Shown here: piece after piece, positions 53,353 to 64,000 of the stretch
Numbering within the stretch: the stretch's first letter is position 1
Layout: every line of letters starts with the position of its first letter
From: Owenia fusiformis
Lineage: Eukaryota; Annelida; Polychaeta; Sabellida; Oweniidae
Direction of reading: 5' to 3'
Assembly (NCBI GenBank): GCA_903813345.2
Contig: CAIIXF020000001.1
Location: 30,431,915-30,495,914, forward strand
DNA: 64,000 nt
Notes under the pieces: model-generated
The model's input: only the letters and a program-made list of their open reading frames with translations
The model's database searches: none
What the model was told of the DNA's origin: nothing
Translations under genes and position numbers: made by a program

Positions 53353-55064
53353 CACGCCTTACCATCGCGTAAGCAGGCGTCACCGTACAGCGTCAAAAAA
53401 TAGCGGAGTACAGTTTTCTGTACGGTAACGCAAATTAACTGCTTTGAAGCAAAAACTATGACAAGGGTTTAAAAAAATCAATTTGATGAAAACTAATACG
53501 ATTTCATGTGAAATAAAAACAGCATTCTCTTAGAAATGGTTTTAACTTTATGATTATGATAAACGTTTTACGACCACTGTTCGGATTTTTTCTGAGTGAA
53601 TCGGCCCACATAATCGACCAGAGTGAAAAAAGGTTGTTTTTTTCACATTTTGTTTGGTTATTATTTTCCCTACCGTCTGAGAGTATGGATTATTTTTATG
53701 AGAATATGTATTTGTTACTTACACATTTTAGAACGGGCGTAGATTCAGCAAACAACCATTCATTATGTATATTTAAAAAAGATCAAATTTGAACGGTGAC
53801 GCACCAGCTGTACGGTGACGCTATGCTTTGGTGAACTAAATGAGACTAAGATTGTATGAAATGGAAACTCTGGAGTATGATCATTTGTTCATATATAGTG
53901 CATGGGCGCTACAGTTCAACGATATCTTCCACAGTTTAATGGAAGGTAACTGGAAATGTATGATACGGTAAAGATCATGAAACCAAAAACTCTCTTGTTG
54001 CTATGTTATTGATGTTTTAAAACAAAGGATGTCACAAGTAAATCTCATCTTGCACGTGTGACTTTTTAGGATGAAAGATGCAATATCTTGCATGGGCACG
54101 GGGTAAAGCAGACCCGATGATGCAATGAGCTTGCTCGGCGGTATCATGACTGTGTAACGGGTCTTAATGTATAAGTGTGCTCGGCGGTAGGTTCAAACAA
54201 CGCGGATCCTCAAAGCATGTGCTCATGGTATATTCGTGTTTTAACACCCGTGATGGGGTAAAGATGGCTGTGTAGGCTATCTTTGTTAGTCATATGAGAA
54301 AAGCCGGGTCTAGTTCATATGATACCAAAGCATTACGTCAACTTTCAAATAGTTAATTCCATGAAAACTAAAAATATCGAAATTAATACTTCCTGTCTGC
54401 CATCTTAAATGCAAAGGTGACGGCTGTAACCTTCGCTTGATACTTACCAGTGATAATGAACATGTAGATCTGACGCTTCTTTACCTCTTGTTTGAACAGT
54501 AAGCTTAGAGCACTTCATAAAATCTAAGGAAGCGTCACCGTACAGCTGATGCGTCACCGTACAGTTCTGATCTTTTTTAAATAAATACACTGAATGATTA
54601 TTTGCCGAATATTCATCTGTTCTAAAATGTGTAGATAACAAATACATATTCTCATAAAAATAATCCATACTCTCAGATGACAGGGAAAATAATAACCAAA
54701 CGAAAAGTGAAAAAAACGCCATTTTTCTCTCTAGTCGATTATGTGGGCCGATCCAATCAGAAAAAATCCGAGCAGTGCTCGAAAAACTTTTATCATAATT
54801 AGAAAGTTAAAACCATTCCTAAGAGAATGCTGTTTTCATTACACCCGAAATCGTATTTATTTTCATCTAATTGTGGCGTTTTCTCTCTGTGGTAGCGAGC
54901 TGTCANNNNNNNNNNNNNNNNNNNNNNNACATAATTAATCTTTTTAAAACCCTCATTATAGTTTTTGCTTCAACTCAGTTAATTTTCGTCACCGTACAGA
55001 AAACTGTACTACTGTATTTTTTGACGCTGTACGGTGACGCCTGCTTACGCGATGGTTAGGCGTG
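53353..55064. mobile_element. 1.7-kb foldback element with GCGTCACCGTACAG sites
   Basis: The outer ends CACGCCTTACCATCGCGTAA and its near-inverse are flanked by GTTGT on both sides, a likely 5-bp duplication. Arms of about 470-530 bp (53353-53825 and 54530-55064) are inverted copies. The motif GCGTCACCGTACAG or a near form occurs at each arm's outer and inner end. The 0.7-kb centre is unique and contains GCTCGGCGGTA twice. The right arm has a run of 23 N (54906-54928). No coding capacity. Confidence 0.88.
54906..54928. other. Assembly gap (23 N)
   Basis: Unknown bases within the right arm of the foldback element. The left arm suggests how much is missing, but the gap is likely a consequence of the inverted repeat. 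Confidence 0.98.
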
Positions 55065-55612
55065 GTTGTGTTAAACTTTCAAGCACTTGAAAATTTTAGA
55101 TTAATGATTTTAAATGTGGTCAATTATATACCTATGTAGGTGTCACGATCACGAATATGTAAAAATGTTATTTTGTTTTAATGAAATAAACAAAAAATAA
55201 AATAAAATAAGATATGTCTGAGGCTACGATTAAACATTTCAAAGCAATTATTTGTGATTGTCTGGCAGAACAATTAGTCTTATCTAATACAATGAAAATT
55301 GACAAGGGTTACATGATATTGACGTCAATTAATCAAGTTTCATTAATTGAAATGCCAATCATAAAAAAACATAATTAGTAAAACATGAGCTACACATAAT
55401 AACTGATATTGTGATATCACCTTATGGAAGCTGAGGAAATACAGGGTAATGTAAATTGCTTAATTTGGCTCTATTTAATTTGGCATATTGGCCATCATCA
55501 ATCGTATTACTCACTTAACTGCTCACCACCATTAGCGCAGTTTTACATGTATCTCTCCTGGTATCAGATTGTTTTGTCTGAACCAGAAGGGACTCTGAAA
55601 AATCTTTTGAAA

Positions 55613-56930
55613 TACAGGGTGTCCAAAAAACAGGACCGAAAAAAAGTTAAATAACTCGGTCAATTACTTGGAATTTCAGAATTATTTAGTTCATTCAATG
55701 TGAATTTTGTTGTGAAAGTTTGATGATAATCTACTAAGTGAGTCAAAAACTACAGTTCTTCGAATCAATAGGGACTGATGATTCCATGTTTGTGTGTTGC
55801 CACTCAGGCAGTGCATTTTTCAGAATGCAATGGATGCTGTATCCCTTCTTTAGGAGGATGTAAGCCCCAGTAGCAGCTGTTCTTGAAATCAGCTTGTTTA
55901 TTCTAAAAGAAATGTGTGTAGGAGGGCCATCAACAACTTTGTTCGTTAGATTCAATTGTGCATAGAGAGGTGCCTACTTGGACCATGTCTCGTAAAGTGC
56001 TGTAATTTTTGAAGCAATAGGTGTTTCACAACAAAATTCACATTGAATGAATTACATAACTCTCAAAGGACCTTATACACCCTCCATTGGGATCTCCCCA
56101 TGGGAAAAAAATAATTCATCTGATTTTTCAAAATGAGTATTCTGCTTCAATTATTACATTTATATGCACACTAGTATCTTGTTGACATATATTCAGCACT
56201 GTATTGATGTATAGGCCACTTATTAGGGTCATAATTCAATCATGAAGTGTAGAGGCATAGATTCCAAACCAGGAAGTATTTTTGTGTCTGTCAAAATCCA
56301 TTTACATCCTACGCATCCCTGCATCTTATCCAAATATGTTACTACATAATGAAATATAATAGTATAATCTTTGGTTTTACAAACTTGTATGATATTTGAT
56401 AAGTGTAAAAGTTGTTTTTGGAGCATTTTTCTATAGCCATTTTGTAGGGAAAAAATGATGAAAAAATGTACAATCTTTTAATTTTAAGTATGACCTGAAT
56501 CGATTGCAAACTTCATATTTGCACATTTGATGAGATAAACCATTTGTGTCGTATTGTGAAATTATTAAGTTTGCAATCGATTCAGGTCATAGTGTATTTT
56601 TGGTATTTCTGTGATAATCAATGGAAACCAATGGCCTCTATTGGGATCTGCTGATATCCTCATGTTAAGTCAATGGTGCACAGCCCCATGTAAGTTAATA
56701 CAACCTTACTGAACGAAATGATCCCTATCTCAGCTTATGTGTGTCCGAGCACTTTAATATTTTCCAAAGTATTATATGACATTTTATTCTTCATGTTACA
56801 CCTACGAATGATTCATTTTGACCATAGGGATATTTGCCAATAATTGCACCATGTCCTTTCAAGGCAGAGTTTGCAAAATTGACCGAGTTATTCAACTTTT
56901 CTTCGGTCCTGTTTTTTTGGACACCATGTA
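55613..56930. mobile_element. Mariner-type element, 1.3 kb
   Basis: CAGGGTGTCCAAAAAACAGG at the left end and its near-inverse at the right, with TA on each side; inverted similarity covers about 55 bp. It contains two inner inverted pairs: TTCACAACAAAATTCACATT at 55690/56035 and CTGAATCGATTGCAAACTT at 56493/56570. No transposase was recognised. Confidence 0.8.
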
Positions 56931-57403
56931 ATTTAAAATTGTAATTTCATCCGTGCAAGGTAACAAATGGAAAAGGCACTGGATGAAAATTCCCTGGATT
57001 TTTTCCAAAAATTGGTAGAGACCATTTTTGTGTTTTTTATCAATCCGCCAAACTAAAAGGGCTATCAAATCAAGCAATTTACAGTAACCCAAAAACAGAA
57101 CCACTCATAATTTATTATTTATTGCTATTAACTTTATTTACCATTCTCACTTATTTGACTTAGCTTCTTAAATGATAGCTTCTTCTAATGCCTCAGTCAC
57201 TAGATTTAATCTACGACAACCATATGGCGACCATAGCTTCAGAAAATCAAAAGAAATATGCAGCATAAAATATAGGGATAAGCAACTACAATGTAGTTTT
57301 GCTATATCAATTTTTTGAAACTACGACCACCATACAGCCATTGTAGAGCAAATGTGACTGAGGCTGAACTCTCAGTTTACCTCTGAACTCAAAAAGAGAA
57401 TCG

Positions 57404-59434
57404 CAGTACTGTCAACCCCTAAAGATTTTCTCGCAGAACAGATTTTTTAGACCAAGTGCCCAAAATTTGCGGGATTTTGCGGGACATCTACTAAATTTGC
57501 GGGATTTCGCGGGACATTTAAGGGATTTGCGTGATTGTGCTAAAAGGCAAATTTTTTTATCAAATTCGCGGGATTTCACGGGACCATTCGAGGGACAAAC
57601 ACCCTAATTGCGGGACAGTTAACAGGGGTACCACCAAAAACTCCATAGAGGGACAGATTTTTTAGACAAAGTGCCCTAAATTTGCGTGATTTCGCGGGAC
57701 ATCCACCTAAATTTGCAGGATGTCCCGGGACATTCAAGGGATTTGCGTGATTGGGACTAATGTAAAAGCGTGTAAAAGTACTTAAATCAAACTTTCAGAT
57801 ACTGATTAATCAAATATAATGCACCGTTACATTGTAACTTAAATAAACGTCAACACAATTTCACAAAATACGCATAGGAATATTATTATACTTCATTGTA
57901 ATTTATCAAAAACAAAAACCATGCTTCAGGTGTGAGTACCGTATTCTAACACGAAATTCAAAAATTCGGAACAATACTTTGCACTTCTGGCGTCGTGACC
58001 AACTATGAAACGCTTACCCCCATAATGTTATATATTAAAATGTACCTATTCATATACTGTAGGCATGGGCTTTCAATTGAAAGCCCATGATATAGGGGTT
58101 CGATTAATCTAAATCAAATTATAGGAAATTAGGTTACTTTTCTAGATAGGGTTTGTAGAAAAAACCGGGTACTGGGTAGTAAATCCTCCATGCTGGGTTC
58201 AAACTTGGTACCCGGTCGAAAAAAACGGGTACCCAAAAAACGAAATATACGAATATACAACATAATTAGATCATTAGAAAACGTGTAAGATTTGTTTTGA
58301 ATTATAAAAATGTATGTTACTTCCTTCAAATTGAGCTAGAAGCTTCAAATAAAAAGCATTTTAAGGCTCTTTTCTTCCTCTATCATCATGGTCATATTTC
58401 CATTGGTAATGAGGGGGGGTGCGATCGCACCCCCTCCTGGCTACGCCAATGACATTGTAAGACGATTTGAAAAACAAGACAAATCAATCTTACTCTATTT
58501 TCAATACTTCGTATGTTGGTACATGAATTGTTTTGATTATGATTTAAACCTGTAAATAGCTATCGTTGCTTTAGCAGAGAGGTGGCGTGTGTTAATTTAA
58601 ATGATGCAACGTGTAAGATTTTGATTATTAATCATAATTTAAGTTATCCCAATTTTCGACAAAATGTCCACTGAATTGTAAATTGTTATGTCTTACAATG
58701 TCATAGGCGTAGCCAGGAGAGGGTGCGATGGTGCGATCGCACCCCCCCCCATAACTAATGAAAATATGGCCATGACGATAGAGGAAGAAAAGAGCCTTAA
58801 AATATGCTTTTTATTTGAAGCTTCTAGCTCAATTTTGAAGGATGTTACATACATATTTGTAAATTCAAAACAAATCTTACACGTTTTCTCATAATCTATT
58901 ATGTTATATATTCGTATTTTTCGTTTTTTGGGTTCCCGTTTTTTTGACCGGGTACCGGATACCAAGTTTGAACCCAGCATGGAGGATTTACTACCCGGTA
59001 CCCGTGTTTTTCTACAAACCCTTTCTAGATATCAGCGTCCATTTATTGTAACTCGCGTTTGCTAATATTTGCTCAGTTCTGAGATGAAGGCCACACGGGT
59101 AGTAAAAAGGCCTGCGTTGGAACTATTTGTGACCTACATCCCTATTTTCGTAATTAAAATGAAAGTTGAACCTTTCCCCTTTATTTTGATACCAAACAAC
59201 AGCATGCTAGGTACTTAAAATTAGGTAAACTTTACTCCTCAAAAGTGCAAAAACTTAGCTTCTTATAAAAGATAAGATAATCACAATATAGGGGATTGCA
59301 ACAATTTCGGAAATTCGCGGAGGTCAAAGCCACATTTGCGGGACTTCGCGGGACATTGCGGGACACGCGAATTAGCCTAATTTTGATCAAATTCGCGGGA
59401 TAATCCCGCCATTTGCGGGACACTTGACAGCTCT
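57404..59434. mobile_element. hAT-like non-autonomous element with CGGGA arrays, copy B
   Basis: Very similar to copy A over its length, with ends CAGTACTGTCAA and CAGAGCTGTCAA inverse, flanked by GAATCG and GAATCA (5 of 6 bases alike). It has no mariner insertion. The inner palindrome at 58146-59028 is more complete than in copy A. Confidence 0.8.
58146..59028. repeat. Palindromic element inside copy B
   Basis: Left end AGGGTTTGTAGAAAAAACCG, right end the inverse; both arms hold CCTCCATGCTGGGTTCAAAC and GGGTACC words. GGTGCGATCGCACC beside GGCGTAGCCAGGAG appears in both halves (about 58425 and 58730). It may be an element nested in the hAT-like one. Confidence 0.8.
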
Positions 59435-59934
59435 GGAATCAGGCTTGTCATCGAACAAAGGATGGCTTTCTCTATATGGTCATTTCCTCTTAGTCATTGT
59501 TTACCCAGTATTGACCGGCATTAAACATTATTAAGCATATTCAACCAAATGCAGAATAAAAAAGACATTCCCCATAATTCCCTTAAAAAAAATAGTCACC
59601 CTAATTTAGTTTATAATAATTGGATTGGATTCTAAGAGTTCATTCACACCTTGTTGAAGATTTCATTACTCATGGATGTCAATACTTAAACTCCTATTTA
59701 TCAAAGCATGAATATAATTTTCTCAATCCCCAGTACATTCATTGAATTGGATAGGCCATCCTCATAGTGTCATAAATATTGGTATCATTCACAATCATGG
59801 ATTACAAGTAACATAAGTTTTTTATGACGTAAGTTTAACATCACAAGTGTGATTTTGGTGATTTTCAAATTTCCAAGAAATGAACTCCCTGATTAAATAA
59901 ATAGTACCATGGGTACTGGGCTCATATGGCGTTG

Positions 59935-60260
59935 TGTTAAAATCGCCACCTAAAAACCCAGAATGTCTAAAGACTAAGCATTTGTAAACTATTATACCAA
60001 GAAACATCCCTGAAAGTTAGATCGATCCATTAAATTGTTTGGCTTAAAGCATGTAGAGAAGACTTTACAGACAAGATTTCAGGACTGAAAATCCAAACTG
60101 ACCATCTTAAAATTTACCCAAAATGCCCCAAAACAAATCAGTTGTAAAGTTTTAAACCAAGAAACATCCCTAAAAGTTCAAATCAATCCATCAAATGGAT
60201 TGACTTGAAATCTGGAGACAGGATTTTAAGATTGAAAATCAAAAATGACTCAGTGTTTTC
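59935..60260. repeat. Two diverged 162-bp satellite units
   Basis: GAAACATCCCTGAAAG at 60001 and GAAACATCCCTAAAAG at 60161 are 160 bp apart, with GACTGAAAATCCAAA and AATTTACCCAAAATGCCC in the same order as the array at 49.5-51.2 kb. Confidence 0.85.
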
Positions 60261-60569
60261 TATGGTTTTCTGTATTGATTGGTCCAAAATATGGCGAAAA
60301 ACCAACTTTCTTTCGGATCATCTTCCTCATTTGACTTACTGTTGTCCATGACCTAAAACACCTGCACACCAAATTTTGAGACCCAAATCCCATGGGAAAT
60401 TTACCCACGCTTCGACTGAAAAATTCGGTTATTTCATGATTTTTTGCTATTTTCGATAAATTGCCATCTCCTTTTTCCTGGTATAAAATGTTTCTATTTT
60501 TTCATAATAAACATTTTTGTAGGACTCTTTATTACTTAATAATACTAGGAGCCCAAACACCAAATTTTG

Positions 60570-60662
60570 AGACCCAAATCCATTTAATGTATTTAAACTA
60601 TTGTAACTCTCTATTAATTAGAGGTAAATAAATATACAATACAATACAATACAAATACAAGA
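60570..60662 (+). mobile_element. LINE-type 3' tail
   Basis: AACTATTGTAACTCTCTATT, then GGTAAATAAATATACAATAC repeated as (AATAC)n, typical of a short non-LTR retroelement tail. No coding remnant. Confidence 0.45.
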
Positions 60663-60689
60663 GAGCCCCCTTTAACTACTGGTTAAGAT

Positions 60690-61390
60690 CAGAAGCTCGC
60701 CTATTTTCAAAATGGCTGCTTTTGGATCATTTGCTAGGTTTATAAATGGTGTCTTGCACAGTAAAAACCCATGTTGCTGTAAAAAGTAGTTACAGTATAT
60801 GAAATAATGTTATAAAAGAAAATCGACTAAAATTTATATCTGCTTTTTTATTGTCTACCATTTTTGGGTTTTCCGACCTTAAAATTGCACATCACACAAC
60901 ATTGTATTGTTAATTAACAAAAGTAACCTAAAACTAGAATCCTATCAACAGAGGTTTTCTACTAAATGATCCAAAATTGAGTTTTGCGAGATAAAAAATG
61001 GTGGCCATTTTGAAAATAGGCGAGTATTAGAACTGGGAATCGTTTGATGCTGTACAAAAATAACTTACAAGAGGAATCCTATCAACAGAGGTTTTCTACT
61101 AAACGGTCCAAAAGTGAGTTTTGCGAGACTAAAATGGCAGCCATTTTGAAAATAGCTGCAGAGCTTTTGAACCGGGAGTCATTAGGTTTTTTTTGGTATT
61201 GATGTTGAACAAAAATAACTTAAAATGGGAATCCTATCGACAGAGGTTTTAAAACATGCCACCATTGTTGACGGACAGACAGACTGATGGACAGATGGAT
61301 GGACAAACAGACTGACGGACAAGTGAGCGATTGTAAAAGCTCACCATATGAGCTAATAACAAAGTACATCGGGGACTTTTCCATGTAACA
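60690..61390. repeat. Degenerate tandem repeats of the GCCATTTTG family
   Basis: AATCCTATCAACAGAGGTTT occurs at about 60939, 61076 and 61231, linked to GAGTTTTGCGAGA and GCCATTTTGAAAATAG. It ends in a GACAGACAGACTGATGGAC tract like the other members. Confidence 0.75.
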
Positions 61391-64000
61391 TACTTGGCAT
61401 ACTTGTTTATATTTGAAATAATTATTCAAAAGCTAGCATCAAACACTACGGGGACTTAAAATTAATTTACTAACATGATGTATGAACCTCAAAGGACTAA
61501 CATAAACACTAATAAAGTAAAAACTACTAAAAGCAAGGTTGAGTGAGTAACAACACAAACCAGTCATAAGAATATGCTCAAGACTCTTATCACCTGATTG
61601 CAAGCAAAGAAGATATCTCTCATATTCTGGAATCACTCTAAATCACTTAGTAAATTACTCTAACTGTCATTACTTCCATATCACTGATCAGCAGCCAGGT
61701 TGGGGTCAATAATCAAGAGTCTTATTTTGGATACTAAATCAAATAAAGTGCAGTTTAAAGAGATCTACACTTCCGAATACTAGTCAATAATTCAATTGAT
61801 ATGTGCGCTGATTTCCATACAATCTTGAGAACTGCTTCCTCTTACAATTAGACCTTATTTCCTAGGTCGTTGTTTTTTCTGATCACGGTCTAAAGCATCC
61901 GCAAAATGCCAATTGTTTGTCTGATGAACTAAATCCATTAAAGATTACAATAAAATATCTACATTCCCATATGCCTGATGACAAATTTCTACTTCATTAT
62001 CTGACTCGATCATTACTTTTGCGACTCAAATGGCTTCAATTTAATTCCATAAACATTTGAAGTCTATATACAACAAATCCAGGGAATAATTAATCAAATG
62101 GAAACACATTCTGTTCCTCAAATTACCATTTTAAAATATATTTGTGAGAAACAGGACAGATGTGAAAAATTATCATCTATGTGATCAATCACTCCACCTG
62201 GACTTGGCAATAGGGGCATAGCGTATAGTCTTTATTTGGATAATATTATAGAAGCAAAAGATTACAACACATCCCAAGATAATTCAAGATGGCTAACTTA
62301 ATCATATATGGTGTATCTTTCCATTTTTACCTTTTTAATCAAATATGGTATATTTTTCAATTTTTCTTGATGTAGGTATTCATAATACAGACTCAACAAC
62401 ATTTTAAAGATATCTTATTTTTGTCTATAGGTATTAGGTACTGACTTTTACTTAATTTGGCGGCCGTTTTGATTTGATGGATCCAGTGTGAGACTTTACC
62501 ATGTGGATTCGAATAATATTATGTTCTTTGCATTTCAGAGTGGTTGGATTCACATGTTATTACTGTCCTTCTATACAAACTCCTCAAAACCCTATAAACC
62601 ACCTTGCAGAACATCATACCTTGGAATCAGAGGGTGAAATTTCTGTCCAAGTTTTATTATTTTGTAATAGATTGATCGAGGATTTTAATGAATGAGATAT
62701 CTTCTTATTCAGCCTACATTATCCACTCCCTATGAACTCGGTAAATAGAACCTGGACAGCCAACCTCTATCTTGATTCTCAAGGTTTCAGTTTCTCTAAC
62801 TTGGAATTGAAGATGGTCAACCTCATAGATTGGGGGTGTGAATGAATAGACCAATGAAATTGTGCACATGAAATCAAACTGGTAAGCGAGTATGTTCGAC
62901 AATACCACATTCGAAATACAATAGAATCTTTGAAAGTGGAACGCCCTTGGTGGTTTCAAAAATTGTTCTACTTAGGAGCTGTTCAACTTCACATATTTCG
63001 GCCAGATTGCATCTAGTAGTAGGGTAAACTCAATACTATTACCGTATTTTCTATTGAGCTCTACTTCTGTTCATATGATCTGGTTGACTTCTGTGTTCCA
63101 CTTATGGAGGTTCAGTTACATGAAGTTAATCGACCATGGGGCTTTAAAAATCTGTTCCACTTGTGAGTTGAGGTGTTCCACTTACATGACTTAGCAGGTT
63201 CTACTTTACAGATCATTAAAGGGCAATTGTATTCAAACCTAGACAGAAAAACGAAACGAAACACACACACAGTGACCATTTTATTTAATGAATCAGTGAA
63301 CAGTGATTATGTTTCCCAAATAAATGTTATATTTGCTTTCAGACATAAATTCTGCGAGAAACCCCATTTTTCTTCCGATGATCAAAATAAAATATTTCTG
63401 GTAGTCTGGTCTGCTGAAACTCACACTATAGGCTGATCCATTAATTTCTTGTTCAAATATTTATTCCATGTTATTAAGAGGAAACCTGAATTTTATCATG
63501 GTCAAATGGAAGCCCAAGACCCAACCTAAGTATACAAAATTAAAGAGTATAAAAATGTTCTTTTGTTTTTAATATTTTAAAGCTTTTCAAATAAAATAAC
63601 ACATATTATATCGCATTTACTTCTTTGCATTGTAAAATCCATCACATATAGGAAAAATGGTCAAACTGATATATATTTTTCAAAGCAAATGGGTACCTAC
63701 AAAACCTAATTGAATCACCAGTAGCCTGTAATATAAACACAAATAAATCATTTAAAAATAACCGTTACAATATATTTGAATTTTGCGGATCTTGTTGAGT
63801 GATCACTGTACATACGGTGTATTTAGAATTTACGAACATGTAACTATACTTGCATATTTCAGAATTCAGAAGTATGAAAATGCAAAAGCTCCAACTATTG
63901 AGAGATTGTGAAATCAATATTTGAAGAGGAAATTGAGAGGCAACATAGATGCTTGATCTATTACACCATTAGATTATATGAGCTAAAAGCATTCATAATC
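61391..64000. other. AT-rich DNA, no gene supported
   Basis: Open frames here (such as 63173-63436 +) lack recognisable domains and convincing context. At 62935-63200 the word GTTCCACTTA/GTTCTACTT recurs in several imperfect places. Confidence 0.35.

Noticed and set aside
55743-55955. - strand frame in the 55.6-kb mariner-type element as transposase.
   Set aside because: It lacks any DDE-type motif or helix-turn-helix pattern that I can recognise.
61841-61900. Possible upstream SYCP3 exon on the - strand reading DRDQKKQRPRK.
   Set aside because: No GT donor in the needed phase and a stop codon follows at once.
63173-63436. 87-codon + strand frame near the window end.
   Set aside because: No recognisable domain, no splice or promoter evidence, AT-rich surroundings; kept only as a possibility.

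Overview
The window looks like AT-rich genomic DNA from a marine invertebrate animal. The evidence is spliceosomal introns with GT-AG junctions, a meiotic SYCP3-type gene, a spectraplakin-like gene tail, Tc1/mariner, Penelope-like and LINE relics, and several hairpin-rich repeat families. I cannot fix the phylum. Echinoderm-like and mollusc-like word use (TAGGCCTA, ACATGTACATGTA) are both present.

Two genes can be supported, and they converge. On the + strand, positions 1-1222 hold the last three coding exons of a Ser/Arg/Gly-rich protein ending in an SKIP (SxIP) motif, most like a spectraplakin (MACF1/dystonin/shot) C-terminus. On the - strand, five small exons between 34848 and 8402 splice in phase into the C-terminal ~118 residues of a Cor1-domain protein, recognisable as synaptonemal complex protein 3 (SYCP3). 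Two of its introns are about 11 kb. Its 5' exons were not found and may lie beyond 64 kb, in which case 34.9-64 kb would be intron.

The rest is a dense, nested repeat landscape. It includes Tc1/mariner-superfamily elements at 10.0, 15.1, 17.7, 25.0, 31.8 and 55.6 kb, several with very long inverted repeats. Two related hAT-like elements full of CGGGA words lie at 24.8-27.5 and 57.4-59.4 kb. A MULE-like pair with 9-10 bp target duplications lies at 49.0-51.6 and 52.2-52.7 kb; the larger copy carries a LINE tail, which itself carries a 162-bp satellite array between 14-bp direct repeats. Large foldback elements lie at 36.0-40.7 kb and at 53.4-55.1 kb; the second has eight GCGTCACCGTACAG-type sites and a 23-N gap. 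An 815-bp element at 46.2-47.0 kb is built from AAAGC words. Tandem arrays have periods of 33, 146, 162, 188 and about 478 bp. A GIY-YIG domain relic of a Penelope-like element lies at 29.7 kb.

The most unusual points are the foldback elements with internal site arrays, the mariner elements whose long inverted repeats contain the transposase 3' end on both sides, the dimeric 162-bp array nested in a LINE in a MULE, and the shared GCCATCTTG-type module that recurs in satellites, foldback arms and dispersed elements.
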